A stretch of 64,000 nucleotides of DNA, from the NCBI GenBank assembly GCA_900215285.1, contig OCMG01000004.1, positions 1,782,001 to 1,846,000 of the forward strand, written 5' to 3'. The notes beneath the pieces were generated by a model that made no database searches, was not told where the DNA came from, and saw nothing but the letters and a program-made list of their open reading frames with translations. The stretch comes from Ensifer adhaerens (GTDB lineage: Bacteria > Pseudomonadota > Alphaproteobacteria > Rhizobiales > Rhizobiaceae). Shown here in pieces: positions 21,062 through 31,274 of the stretch (the first letter of the stretch is position 1; each line of letters begins with the position of its first letter). The position numbers were made by a program, and so were the translations under genes.

Positions 21062-21172
21062 GAGGCCATATCTCCGCGAAATACCGGGGCGGTGTCTTAA
21101 TATGACCAGATGGTAGTCGAGTAGCAGAAACAAACCGTTACGAGGCGTGGTAAACGGTCTGTAAACCTGCGT

Positions 21173-21817
21173 TCAGCCTGCGAGTTCGGCCGTGAATATG
21201 ATTTCCTCGCCGGTCGCCTCGGCCTTCAGCACCATGCCGCACTCGTCTGCGAGAAGCAGCGTGTAATAGGGCTGGATGGAATGCGCGTCGATGGCTTCCT
21301 GCGCTTCACCGGTGTGGAGTTCGGTAAACTTTGCCGGGATGCGCATCATGCGGCCCTTGGCCGTCAGCTTGAATTTGGCGTCATATTCCGGGTTTTCCAG
21401 AACAATATCCAACTGGCCGCCGCGCGGGATCGAGCCATAGGCGAGCAGGAAGAGGTTCATCAGCAGCTTGACGCGGTTCTTGGCGACGATGGCGCGCGGA
21501 CCCGACCAGGTGACTTCCGTCTTCTTTTCGGCCGCGGCGAAGTCCTTGGCGGCTTTTTCGGCTTCGCCGGTGTCGATTGATGCGCCGACCGAACCGGATG
21601 CGCCGAAGGCAAGGCGGGCGAATTTCAGGCGAACGGAGGCATTGAGGGCGCTGGTGCGGATAAGATCCATCGCGTCGGCATCGGCGCCGCCTTCGTCAAG
21701 AAGCTCCAGGCCGTTGTTGATCGCGCCGACGGGGGAAATCACGTCGTGGCACACGCGGCTGCAAAGAAGCGCGGCAAGATCCGGACCTGAAAGTGTGAGG
21801 TTGGGATTTTTTGCCAT
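21173..21817 (-). CDS. chpT: Histidine phosphotransferase ChpT
   Basis: Relays phosphate from CckA to CtrA and CpdR in the alphaproteobacterial cell-cycle circuit. The 214-residue protein has the DHp-like N-terminal helix DLAALLCSRVCHDVISPVGA, with the phosphorylated residue expected at His24. A degenerate ATPase-like C-terminal domain follows, without convincing nucleotide-binding motifs, as in ChpT. ATG 21817 has AGGAG upstream and gives the usual length. A CtrA-like box lies about 111 bases upstream in the region shared with eipA, so feedback control by CtrA is possible. Confidence 0.9.
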   Translation of the reverse strand: MAKNPNLTLSGPDLAALLCSRVCHDVISPVGAINNGLELLDEGGADADAMDLIRTSALNASVRLKFARLAFGASGSVGASIDTGEAEKAAKDFAAAEKKTEVTWSGPRAIVAKNRVKLLMNLFLLAYGSIPRGGQLDIVLENPEYDAKFKLTAKGRMMRIPAKFTELHTGEAQEAIDAHSIQPYYTLLLADECGMVLKAEATGEEIIFTAELAG

Positions 21818-21927
21818 CGAAGTCTCCTGATTTCCGCCGGGATTGATGCCTAGGCAGGCAGCCAAGGGGAGGGCGCCCGCCTGGGGCGGAGTGATTCATC
21901 TCTTCGCCATAATGACACCACGTTTGG

Positions 21928-21942
21928 TAAACCGATTGTTAA
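21928..21942. promoter_or_regulatory. CtrA-like box between chpT and eipA
   Basis: The plus strand reads TAAA-N7-TTAA, and the minus strand TTAACAATCGGTTTACC. This is one mismatch from the CtrA consensus TTAA-N7-TTAA, including the favoured C after the first half-site. It lies about 105 bases before eipA and 111 bases before chpT. Brucella eipA is reported to be activated directly by CtrA, which supports the reading. Confidence 0.5.
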
Positions 21943-22046
21943 CATGATCGGGCCAAAATGGAACAGAGTATCGGCGTTCCGGCTGATTGCGCATCCTTGT
22001 GGTGCATGAGCAGCTGCTGATCGACAAAATCATTTCCGGAGGACGG

Positions 22047-22640
22047 ATGATCATGGTTCGACTTTGCATTTCCCAGGCTGCCTTGCGCATGGCGCTTTCC
22101 GTGCTGTTCCTCGCCGTTGCGGTTTCCTTTCCGCTAAGACAGGCTCGCGCCGACGCCAATCAGTATACGGCCCAGGAAATCGTCGATACGGGTCACAAGT
22201 TCTTTGGCGAGACGTCCGGCGGGCTCGCCAAGGTCATCGAGAACGCCTTCAGCCGATACGGTCTGCCGAACGGCTACATTCTCGGTCAGGAAGGATCGGG
22301 AGCCTTCGTTGCAGGTCTCACCTATGGCGAAGGCCAGCTGTACACCAAGAATGCCGGCCAGCACCCGGTGTTCTGGCAGGGTCCCTCGCTCGGCTTCGAC
22401 TGGGGCGGACAGGGCAGCCGCGTGATGATGCTTGTCTATAACCTTCCTTCGACCGATGCGGTCTATCAGCGTTTCGGTGGCGTCAGCGGTTCGGCCTATG
22501 TGGTCGCCGGCGTCTCCATGACCGTGGTGGAAAATCAGAATATCGTGCTCGTTCCGATCCACACCGGTGTCGGTGCGCGGCTGGGCGTCAATGTCGGCTA
22601 CCTGAAATTCACCCCGACTCCCACATGGAACCCCTTCTGA
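22047..22640 (+). CDS. eipA: EipA-family periplasmic protein (DUF1134)
   Basis: A 197-residue exported protein of the DUF1134 family, whose Brucella member EipA is a small periplasmic beta-barrel protein needed for envelope stress resistance. An N-terminal signal peptide (ALRMALSVLFLAVAVSF) ends near ARADA. The mature part holds FGETSGGLAKVIENAFSRYG, GFDWGGQGSRVMMLVYNLP and GVGARLGVNVGYLKF, all diagnostic. GGAGGA at 22038-22043 allows either ATG 22047 or ATG 22053; I keep the longer one. A CtrA-like box lies upstream. No lipobox is seen, so it should be soluble in the periplasm. Confidence 0.88.
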   Translation: MIMVRLCISQAALRMALSVLFLAVAVSFPLRQARADANQYTAQEIVDTGHKFFGETSGGLAKVIENAFSRYGLPNGYILGQEGSGAFVAGLTYGEGQLYTKNAGQHPVFWQGPSLGFDWGGQGSRVMMLVYNLPSTDAVYQRFGGVSGSAYVVAGVSMTVVENQNIVLVPIHTGVGARLGVNVGYLKFTPTPTWNPF

Positions 22641-22716
22641 CACGCGCCTTGCTGACCGCAATTTCCACGCGTAGTATGAGAGTAGCCGGCCACATCCCCG
22701 GAAAAGCGATTTCACA

Positions 22717-23895
22717 GTGATTGAATACATTCTGCTCTTTTCGCTCGGGTTCCTGACGGCGGTTCTGGTCACCGTTCTGGTCGCGCCGGCCGTGCGTCGC
22801 CGCATCGTTCATTTCACCGAGAATCGTATTCGCGCCACCGTGCCGCTGAGCGCGGCGGAGCTGCGTGCGCAGACCGACATGGTGCGTGCGACCTATGCTG
22901 CCGAAAACGCCAAGCTGGGCGTTGCTGTCAAGCGCGAACGGGAGAAGGGGCTGGCGCACGAGTTGACGGCAGACCGCCTGCGCGGCGAACTGAAGGCCGC
23001 TGTCAGCGAAGCGGCATCGCTTTCCGATCAGATCACCAATCTGCGGACGGAATTGGAGGTGCGCGGGGCAGAGCTTGGCGAGCGCGACAGCGAGCTGGAA
23101 CGCGCCCGCGCCGAAATCCAGGTGCGCGACGCGCTTCTTGCCGAGGCGGAGCGCCGCGCGCAGGAGCTTGGCATCGAGGCCGAGCACCTTGGAGGGTTCG
23201 TCGATTACGGGAAGATTGACCTGGCGGTGCGCGAAACCGAGATCGAAAACCTGAAATCGACCATCAACCAGCTCAAGGGTGAGCGCGACCATTTGCGCAA
23301 CGAACTCAAGGCGGCGGAGCAGCGCGCGCGTGACGCCGAGTTCAAGATGGAAGAAAGCCACGGTCGTGTCTCCAGCCTGAAGCAGCGGCTCGATGACGAG
23401 GTTGCCCGCAATGCCGAGATGGACGAGTCGCTCGACCGGCGCATGCGAGAGCTGGAGAAGCTCAAGGAAAAGCTGGCCGGTATTGCCCGGCCTGCGGCTG
23501 CAGAGGTCGCTGCGCCGCCGCTCGACCCCGAGCAGGCCGGACACGAGGAGCCAGACGAACCGGTGCCCGCTGTGTCGGAAGGGTCCGATGCGCGAAGCGC
23601 CAAGGTGGAGCCTCAGCCCGCCGAAATGGATCAGCCGAAATTTGCGGAAAGCATCCGCAATGATGCCCGAAACGTCGCTGACGAGCTTGCCGGCCCCGCC
23701 GATCCGTCCCGTGACGGCGAGTTGCGGAACGAGATCGCCTCTATCGCCGCCCGCATGGTGGCGCTGACGGCCACGCGGGAGGGCGATGAGTCACCCTTGA
23801 TGGGTGTTCTCGAAGCAGCCAATTCGGATCCCGCTCGTGGCCGAATCAGCCTTGCGGCGCGCGCTGCGCGCGCTCTGGCCGGCAAAGACGCCTGA
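22717..23895 (+). CDS. Membrane-anchored coiled-coil protein of unknown function
   Basis: I do not recognise a named family. The 392-residue product starts at GTG 22717 with a membrane helix (IEYILLFSLGFLTAVLVTVLVAP). A basic juxtamembrane segment follows, then a long charged, heptad-like region at about residues 40-265, rich in Glu, Arg, Leu and Ala, which should form a coiled coil. A proline- and acid-rich linker leads to a C-terminal segment with NEIASIAARMVALTA. The layout suggests a cytoplasmic rod tethered to the inner membrane. It stands 76 bases after eipA and converges with the methyltransferase gene; a role in envelope organisation would be a guess. Confidence 0.75.
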   Translation: MIEYILLFSLGFLTAVLVTVLVAPAVRRRIVHFTENRIRATVPLSAAELRAQTDMVRATYAAENAKLGVAVKREREKGLAHELTADRLRGELKAAVSEAASLSDQITNLRTELEVRGAELGERDSELERARAEIQVRDALLAEAERRAQELGIEAEHLGGFVDYGKIDLAVRETEIENLKSTINQLKGERDHLRNELKAAEQRARDAEFKMEESHGRVSSLKQRLDDEVARNAEMDESLDRRMRELEKLKEKLAGIARPAAAEVAAPPLDPEQAGHEEPDEPVPAVSEGSDARSAKVEPQPAEMDQPKFAESIRNDARNVADELAGPADPSRDGELRNEIASIAARMVALTATREGDESPLMGVLEAANSDPARGRISLAARAARALAGKDA

Positions 23896-23902
23896 CCACC
23901 CT

Positions 23903-24745
23903 TTATTCCGGCAGAATGCCCATGCCATGGGCCAACTCATGCAATGACAAGGCCGCGGCGGTTGCGACGTTCAGGCTGTCAAGGCCTGGCATCTGCGCGA
24001 TGCGGGCCGTGTTGATCCGCGCCATCAGGGCCGGCGGCAGGCCTTCGCCTTCAGTTCCCAGAAGCAGAGCGGTGCGATCGCTGGCCGGAATGGCCCGCAA
24101 CGCGTGTCTGCCGGCCGGCGAGAGGCCCCAGACGGCAAATCCGGCCTGATCCAGCTTCGCGAGGATTTCGTCGATGCTGCCACCTCTGTGGAACGGGACG
24201 GTGAGTACGGAGCCGACGGAAACGCGGATCGCCTTGCGATAGAGCGGGTCGCAGCTCGTCTCATCGAGAATGACAAGGCTCGCACCGAAGGCGGCGCTGT
24301 TGCGAAAGATCGCGCCCGCGTTGTCATGGTTTGAAATGCCGGCGAGAACCGTCACGAGCGCTCTTTCGGACAGGCGGGCAAGTGCCTCGTCGAGCGGTCG
24401 CGGCTCCGGCTTGCGGCCCAGCGCCAGCACGCCCCGATGCAGGTGAAAGCCGGCGATGGCGTCGATGACGGCCGCAGTGGCCGTATAAACAGGGACGTCT
24501 GGCGGGAAGCGGTCCAGCGTGTCGGCTATGCCGGCCAGCCGGTTCTCCAGCACCAGAATTTTCTCCGCCCGGAAACCGTTCTCCTGGCCGTGCGCCGCGG
24601 CGAGCATGTTGAGGACGACGGTACCTTCGGCGATAAAGCGCCCGGTGCGACCGACGAGGTCACGTTCGCGGATATCACGGAATTCGGCGACAGCCGGATC
24701 GTTTGCGTCCTCTACGCGGATCGGCAATGGGCGTGTCCGGTTCAA
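23903..24745 (-). CDS. TrmH/SpoU-family RNA 2'-O-methyltransferase
   Basis: A 280-residue SAM-dependent RNA methyltransferase of the SPOUT class. The C-terminal knot shows all three motifs: NHDNAGAIFRNSAAFGA (motif 1), LLGTEGEGLP (motif 2) and IAQMPGLDSLNVATAAAL (motif 3). The N-terminal part resembles the ribosome- or tRNA-recognition domain of TrmH-like proteins (GRFIAEGTVVLNML). The best start is TTG 24745, since no ATG or GTG precedes the conserved region. It overlaps the stop of the upstream membrane-protein gene, so the two are probably coupled. Whether it modifies 23S rRNA or tRNA cannot be told. Confidence 0.87.
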   Translation of the reverse strand: MNRTRPLPIRVEDANDPAVAEFRDIRERDLVGRTGRFIAEGTVVLNMLAAAHGQENGFRAEKILVLENRLAGIADTLDRFPPDVPVYTATAAVIDAIAGFHLHRGVLALGRKPEPRPLDEALARLSERALVTVLAGISNHDNAGAIFRNSAAFGASLVILDETSCDPLYRKAIRVSVGSVLTVPFHRGGSIDEILAKLDQAGFAVWGLSPAGRHALRAIPASDRTALLLGTEGEGLPPALMARINTARIAQMPGLDSLNVATAAALSLHELAHGMGILPE

Positions 24746-25125
24746 GGCCCGCCGACCGCGATTTCGGCATCGACGCGGCCGCGACGCAGATTGAAGACCA
24801 GCATCTTGCGTTTGCCGTCCTTGTCCGTGCCGTCGAAGAGGATGCGGTCGCCGGAGAGTTGGGTCGTGTTGACCTTGAAGCCCTCTGGCAGCGCTGCCTT
24901 GACCATGGTCGAGCCTTCGTTCGGCACGTCCTCGGTGATGGCGGGTCCGCGGCTTGCCTCGTTCGCCCGGTTCGCCTTATAGACAATGGCGATCAGGACA
25001 GCCATAAGGGCGACAACCATGATCCCGGCCGAGACGAGTTGCAGGCGGATCATCTTGCGGCGCACTTTTTCAAGCACCGGGTCAAGCGGCTTTTCGTCCT
25101 GTTCGTCGTGATCGATCTTGCTCAT
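24742..25125 (-). CDS. Small single-pass membrane protein (DUF6476-like)
   Basis: A 127-residue protein with a charged cytoplasmic N-terminus (MSKIDHDEQDEKPLDPVLEK), one membrane helix at about residues 30-50 (LVSAGIMVVALMAVLIAIVY) and a soluble C-terminal domain ending in short beta-like strands (RILFDGTDKDGKRKMLVFNL). From memory it resembles the rhizobial family DUF6476, function unknown. It overlaps the start of the methyltransferase gene and is divergent from the pseudouridine synthase gene, separated by 32 bases. The pairing with RNA-modification genes may be accidental. Confidence 0.75.
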   Translation of the reverse strand: MSKIDHDEQDEKPLDPVLEKVRRKMIRLQLVSAGIMVVALMAVLIAIVYKANRANEASRGPAITEDVPNEGSTMVKAALPEGFKVNTTQLSGDRILFDGTDKDGKRKMLVFNLRRGRVDAEIAVGGP

Positions 25126-25157
25126 GTCTGCTTCAGGCCCTTTTTCACGGGAATGTC

Positions 25158-26183
25158 ATGACCGTCCTTAAACAAGCTTCGGCGAATAGGAAAGTCCTTG
25201 AAGTCGATGATGCGGCATCGGGTCGCCTCGATAGCTGGCTGAGCGCCGCGCTGGATGGTGAAATTTCGCGCAGCCGCGCAAAGGCTTTGATCGAGGGCGG
25301 GGCGGTGTCGATCAACGGCAGCGTCATCACGGAGCCGAAGAAGAAAATCCGTCCGGGCGACGAAGTCATCATCGACATGCCGGAGCCGGAAGACCCGGAA
25401 CCGCAGGGCGAGGATATTCCGCTCGACGTTCTTTACGAGGATGACGACCTCATCGTCATTGCCAAGCCCGCCGGTCTCGTCGTGCATCCGGGTGCCGGCA
25501 ACTGGACGGGGACGCTGGTCAACGCGTTGATCCATCATTGCGGCACGAGCCTGTCCGGCATCGGCGGCGTCAAGCGGCCGGGCATCGTGCATCGTCTCGA
25601 CAAGGAAACGAGCGGCGTCATGGTGGCGGCGAAGAACGACAATGCCCATAGGCATCTGTCCGCGCAGTTTGCCGACCACGGTCGGACCGGGCCGCTGGAA
25701 CGGGCCTATCTGGCGCTGGTCTGGGGGCGCCCGCGCAATCTGAAGGGTACGATCGACGCGCCCCTCGGCCGCGCCGGCGATCGCACGAAGCGGGCCGTGA
25801 AGCATGAGGCGAGCGACGACGCGCGCGAGGCAATCACGCATTACGAGGTGGTCGAGCGATTTCTGGAAAAGCCGGATGCGACTGCGCAGGCTTGTCTTGT
25901 CGAATGCCGGCTGGAGACGGGTCGTACGCACCAGATCCGCGTGCACATGGCCCATCTCGGGCATCCGCTGATCGGCGACCCGGAATATGGCGCCGCCTTC
26001 AAGACCAAGGCGAACCGTCTGCCCGAAGATGCACGCGCCGCCGTCAATGGTTTCCATCGTCAGGCGCTGCATGCCTATCTGCTGCAATTCGAGCATCCGT
26101 CGACAGGGGAAACAATGCATTTCGAAGCGCCGATCCCCGATGACATGCACTTCGTCATCGAGGCGCTGCAATCCGCAGAGTAA
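25158..26183 (+). CDS. RluA-family 23S rRNA pseudouridine synthase
   Basis: Converts uridine to pseudouridine in rRNA. The 341-residue protein has an N-terminal S4 RNA-binding domain (about 20-80, SRSRAKALIEGGAVSINGSV). The RluA catalytic motif is GIVHRLDKETSGVMV, with the nucleophile Asp148. A long catalytic domain follows, containing LVECRLETGRTHQIRVHMAHLGHP. The domain layout and length favour the RluD type, which acts on helix 69, but RluC is not excluded. It precedes rpoH by 174 bases. Confidence 0.93.
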   Translation: MTVLKQASANRKVLEVDDAASGRLDSWLSAALDGEISRSRAKALIEGGAVSINGSVITEPKKKIRPGDEVIIDMPEPEDPEPQGEDIPLDVLYEDDDLIVIAKPAGLVVHPGAGNWTGTLVNALIHHCGTSLSGIGGVKRPGIVHRLDKETSGVMVAAKNDNAHRHLSAQFADHGRTGPLERAYLALVWGRPRNLKGTIDAPLGRAGDRTKRAVKHEASDDAREAITHYEVVERFLEKPDATAQACLVECRLETGRTHQIRVHMAHLGHPLIGDPEYGAAFKTKANRLPEDARAAVNGFHRQALHAYLLQFEHPSTGETMHFEAPIPDDMHFVIEALQSAE

Positions 26184-26233
26184 CGTTGGAACTGAAAGTC
26201 AGGCTACGCGTTACGAAACTGTAATTCGCAATC

Positions 26234-26262
26234 CTTGAAAGTGTCTCATTCCAGACTTATTT
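26234..26262 (+). promoter_or_regulatory. rpoH: Candidate rpoH promoter
   Basis: CTTGAAA at 26234-26240 is followed by TTATTT at 26257-26262. It reads as a housekeeping promoter (TTGAAA, 16-base spacer) or as a heat-shock type -35 CTTGAA with a poor -10. The transcript would start about 90 bases before the rpoH ATG. Autoregulation by RpoH is possible but not shown. Confidence 0.35.
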
Positions 26263-26357
26263 GATTTCACATCCGGAAGTGGGGCCTCGGGAGAAGGACT
26301 GCTTGCCGGTACGGCTTGCCTGATGGAAGCCGAACCCAAAAAAGAGAGGGGTGCTTT

Positions 26358-27260
26358 ATGGCCCGTACATCATTGCCGTCCATTGCCGCCGGTGAAGGCG
26401 GACTCAATCGCTATCTGGACGAAGTCCGCAAGTTTCCCATGCTGGAGCCCCAGCAGGAATACATGCTTGCCAAGCGTTATCAGGAACATGACGACCGCAA
26501 GGCCGCCCATCAGCTCGTGACGAGCCATCTGCGCCTCGTGGCGAAGATTGCCATGGGCTATCGCGGCTACGGCCTGCCGATCGGCGAAGTCATTTCCGAG
26601 GGCAATGTCGGCCTCATGCAGGCCGTCAAGAAATTCGACCCTGAAAAGGGCTTCCGGCTGGCCACCTATGCCATGTGGTGGATCAAGGCGTCGATCCAGG
26701 AATATATCCTGCGTTCGTGGTCGCTCGTGAAGATGGGCACGACCGCCAACCAGAAGCGTCTGTTCTTCAACCTGCGTCGCCTGAAGGGGCGCCTGCAGGC
26801 GATCGAGGATGGCGATCTGAAGCCGGACCAGGTGACGGAAATCGCCACCAAGCTTGGCGTTCCGGAAGAAGACGTCATTTCGATGAACCGTCGTCTGTCC
26901 GGCGATGCCTCGCTTAACGCGCCGATCAAGTCGGCCGATGGCGATTCCGGCCAGTGGCAGGATTGGCTTGCCGACGATCACGACAGCCAGGAAACTGTTC
27001 TGATCGAACAGGACGAGATGGATGCGCGCAAGGCGATGCTGTCGCGCGCTCTCAAGGTGCTGAACGAGCGCGAGCGCCGCATTTTCGAAGCACGGCGGCT
27101 TTCGGAGGAGCCCGTGACGCTGGAAGAACTGTCGGCCGAGTTTGATGTCTCGCGTGAGCGTGTCCGCCAGATCGAGGTGCGCGCTTTTGAAAAGGTCCAG
27201 GAAGCGGTTCGCAAGATTGCCTTGGAACAGGCATCGGCCCTGCGTGTCGTGGAAGCCTGA
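26358..27260 (+). CDS. rpoH: RNA polymerase heat-shock sigma factor RpoH
   Basis: Sigma-32 family factor directing heat-shock transcription. The 300-residue protein shows region 2 (GLPIGEVISEGNVGLMQAVKKFDPEKGF, then WWIKASIQEYIL) and the RpoH box QKRLFFNLR at residues 132-140, which distinguishes it from RpoD. Region 4 carries the helix-turn-helix VTLEELSAEFDVSRERVRQIE. ATG 26358 follows GAGAGGGG; an in-frame start 14 codons upstream looks spurious. Rhizobia often have two rpoH genes, and which paralogue this is cannot be settled here. A clear terminator follows at 27288-27326. Confidence 0.94.
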   Translation: MARTSLPSIAAGEGGLNRYLDEVRKFPMLEPQQEYMLAKRYQEHDDRKAAHQLVTSHLRLVAKIAMGYRGYGLPIGEVISEGNVGLMQAVKKFDPEKGFRLATYAMWWIKASIQEYILRSWSLVKMGTTANQKRLFFNLRRLKGRLQAIEDGDLKPDQVTEIATKLGVPEEDVISMNRRLSGDASLNAPIKSADGDSGQWQDWLADDHDSQETVLIEQDEMDARKAMLSRALKVLNERERRIFEARRLSEEPVTLEELSAEFDVSRERVRQIEVRAFEKVQEAVRKIALEQASALRVVEA

Positions 27261-27287
27261 TGCGCCGAGCCTGAAGGTTCCGATATG

Positions 27288-27326
27288 AAAAGACCGGCGG
27301 GAGAACACTCCCGCCGGTCTTTTTTT
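27288..27326 (+). terminator. rpoH intrinsic terminator
   Basis: A 13-base perfect stem, AGACCGGCGGGAG paired with its complement at 27308-27320, has a four-base loop. A/T pairs extend it and six T follow (27321-27326). It lies 30 bases after the rpoH stop, and its A-run also gives a U-tract for the convergent gene at 27339. Confidence 0.92.
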
Positions 27327-27338
27327 GCCTGATCTTGC

Positions 27339-29531
27339 CTACTGCGCCGGCGGAGGGCTCGGCGTCGGTATGTTGCTGGCGCCGCTGGCCTGCCAGCTGG
27401 AAATGACCTCGTCGAATACCTTTTCCCCTTCAGGCCCCTTCTGCAATGTCAACAATGCACGGCGGCCGTTGGAATAGGTGACAGGAATGTCGATCCAGTC
27501 GCGGGTCTTGAGAAGGTTCAAGTTCGTCTTCACCGCATCGGCAAAGGCGTTCAGCGCGATCATGTGGAAATAATCGGTGATCTTGGCCGGAACGGCTACG
27601 AGCGGATCACCCTGTTCCTGCTCCTTGTCCTTCATGGAAATACGCAGCACGTTCTCGATGCCGCGTCCTTCGAAATCCTTGGGAAGCGAGAAGGTCAGCT
27701 CGATGATGTGACTTGCCGGAAGGGTCGGGTCGTTGTTCTTGCGCAGTGTGAAAATGGCCGACATCTTGCGGCCGGGGACAGAAATATCGCCCTGGATCAT
27801 CTTCTCCTTGTGGCCGTCCTGGTCGTCTGTCTTCACGGACCAGGTGACGGTCCCTTCCAGGGCGGTGGGCGAAGCCTGGCCGAGGCGCTCCTCATAAAGG
27901 AAGATCTTCACGGCGCTGGATTGTTGTCCGCTTGCTGCGTCAGACTGGCCGGCCGCGGCGGGTGTCGCGGATGGCTGGGCGGGCGCCTGGGTGTTTGCGG
28001 GCTGAGCCGGCGGCTTCTCGTTCTGGTTGGCGACGGACTTGCCTTCCGCCTGACCGGCGCTCGCGACCTGTTCGCCGGACGTACCGCTATCCACTTCGGA
28101 TCCATCGGCCAACAGGCGCTGCGTGAATTTCTGCGGGCCTGTGGCCGCGGGAGCCGCCGTGGACGAGGATGCGTTGTTAGTGGCTGGTGCGGTTGTCGTG
28201 GCGGCGGGCTGCTGGCTGCCGGCCGGGGTCGACTTGCTGGCGGTCTGGCTGCCGGTGGAAGACGAGCCGTTGACAAGGCCGAGGATGGAGTCGCTGAAGC
28301 GCCAGCCGGTGTAGCCAACGCCCGCGAGGACAATCACGGCCGCCACGATACCGGCAATAAGCTTGCCGCGTCCTTCACGTTCCGGTTCCGGAGCGGAAGC
28401 GCGTTTTGTTTCGCGAGGCGGCTCCTGCGGGCCGATGGACATGCCATCGCGTCCACGCGGCGGCGTGGGCTTTACAGCCTCGGCTCCGCTGTTCGCGCTG
28501 GAGCGTTCACCGACAAAAGCTTCGAAGCTGTCCCAGCTGGCGTCGCGTGCAGACGAGGCCGGCGATGAAGGAGGTGTGGCCTCCACCTGGTCCCACCAGG
28601 ACTTCTGTTCTGCTGCGGGCTTTGGCTTTTCCAGCGCAAAGGGATCATCCCGTCTTGTGACAGGTTCCGGATCCGGCTTCGGTGCGAAGATCTCCGCGGG
28701 CTCGTGGAAGGGGTTATCGGTGACAACCGGTGTCCAGGCTTCCGTTGCCGCATCATCGCGCCTTGCGACCGGCGAAGGAGCAAAGCCTTGGCTGTGGCGG
28801 TCCTGATCGAAAGGCGGGGCAGGAGCGGGGGTGGGTTCCTCCACCTTCTCCCAGGTGCGTTCGGATGCACGAACGGGCTCGCGCAGGCCGAATGGTTCGC
28901 TGAGCCGATCCTCCGGCAGGGTCGCCTTTTCCGGCTCGACCTGTTCAGGCGGCATCGTATCGTCATCGGTCAGAGTGGAGGGGCTGGTGGCCTCATCTTC
29001 CGGGAATCTCGACGACGCGGGTTCGGGCTCGGGTTCAAATGCCGGTGCCGGCCGCGGCTCCGGCTCCGGTGCGAGCACCGGTTCAGGCTTCGGCTTCTGT
29101 GTAACGACGGGTTCCGGATCACGCCTGAGGAATGCCGGGGGCTCCGGCATCACGGGGGGCTCTGGCTTCACATAACGTGGCTCGGGCTCAGGTGCGACTT
29201 CCGGTGGAGCGGGTTGTGGTGCTGCACTTTCCGGTATGCCGGCCTCTGGCTCTGGTTCGGGCTCGGCCACACGGGGCGCGATCGGCTCGGCCTCCTGCGC
29301 AGGTGGCTCCGTGACCGGTGCACCTGAAAACTCGCTCTCGATTGCCGCGATGGCGTCGTCCAGCTTTTCGAGCTGGCGCGCGATGACATCGTCCGCGGGA
29401 CGCGGCTTCATGTTGTCGAGCTGGCGCTGAACCGCCGTGCGGGCTCTGTCATAGACCCTGATACGCATTTCCGGCGTATTGTCCGACAGTCCATCAACCG
29501 CTCTGCGGATGACCGCAATGAAATCTGCCAT
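27339..29531 (-). CDS. Large proline-rich single-pass membrane protein, unknown function
   Basis: I do not recognise a named family. The 730-residue product has four parts. A helical N-terminal segment (1-70) contains EMRIRVYDRARTAVQRQLDN. A long disordered stretch (70-385) is dense in Pro and Glu with repeated PEPEP tracts. One membrane helix spans about 391-410 (LIAGIVAAVIVLAGVGYTGW). A Ser/Thr/Ala/Gln-rich linker leads to a folded C-terminal domain (540-718) that opens VKIFLYEERLGQ. Such a layout would put the C-terminal domain in the periplasm on a flexible tether. It lies downstream of purA on the same strand, 252 bases away. Confidence 0.78.
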   Translation of the reverse strand: MADFIAVIRRAVDGLSDNTPEMRIRVYDRARTAVQRQLDNMKPRPADDVIARQLEKLDDAIAAIESEFSGAPVTEPPAQEAEPIAPRVAEPEPEPEAGIPESAAPQPAPPEVAPEPEPRYVKPEPPVMPEPPAFLRRDPEPVVTQKPKPEPVLAPEPEPRPAPAFEPEPEPASSRFPEDEATSPSTLTDDDTMPPEQVEPEKATLPEDRLSEPFGLREPVRASERTWEKVEEPTPAPAPPFDQDRHSQGFAPSPVARRDDAATEAWTPVVTDNPFHEPAEIFAPKPDPEPVTRRDDPFALEKPKPAAEQKSWWDQVEATPPSSPASSARDASWDSFEAFVGERSSANSGAEAVKPTPPRGRDGMSIGPQEPPRETKRASAPEPEREGRGKLIAGIVAAVIVLAGVGYTGWRFSDSILGLVNGSSSTGSQTASKSTPAGSQQPAATTTAPATNNASSSTAAPAATGPQKFTQRLLADGSEVDSGTSGEQVASAGQAEGKSVANQNEKPPAQPANTQAPAQPSATPAAAGQSDAASGQQSSAVKIFLYEERLGQASPTALEGTVTWSVKTDDQDGHKEKMIQGDISVPGRKMSAIFTLRKNNDPTLPASHIIELTFSLPKDFEGRGIENVLRISMKDKEQEQGDPLVAVPAKITDYFHMIALNAFADAVKTNLNLLKTRDWIDIPVTYSNGRRALLTLQKGPEGEKVFDEVISSWQASGASNIPTPSPPPAQ

Positions 29532-29783
29532 ATAAGGTTTCTCGCCTTTCTATCAGCAAGCTGCCTGCTTAACGCTTTTCAGCGCAGGTTCCAATCCTCA
29601 TGCGCCAGTCGCCGTTGTCCCGCCGCCAGTGCTGGCATGTCCTAAAGCCGGTCGCGTTCCCCCCAAGGTCCGCTTGTCCCGCTTTAACTTCCGGTTTTCT
29701 GCATGTCGGGGCCGCAAGAGCGCTCAGCGCATTTGCTCGGCATGCCGGGGGCGGCCGTCGCGGCCGCCCGTCTCCTCCCGATC

Positions 29784-31082
<1,299 letters not shown>

Positions 31083-31274
31083 TTTCACTCTATCCTATAC
31101 TCGTACGCGAAGCGCAGTCCGCGTCTTGCCCAAACCCGCGCATCTATACTGTGTCAATCTCTTAAAATCGACCCCGAAATGATCAATCTATCAAGGCTTT
31201 TTGCGTGACAATGCGGCAAAGGCGCGGCTAATAAACGCAGTTTCGTAATTCAGGCCGAACAAAACAACGGATTC

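Noticed and set aside
29749..29769. Nine-base GC hairpin downstream of purA as a terminator
   Set aside because: The stem is perfect but there is no T-run on either strand, so intrinsic termination is not supported.
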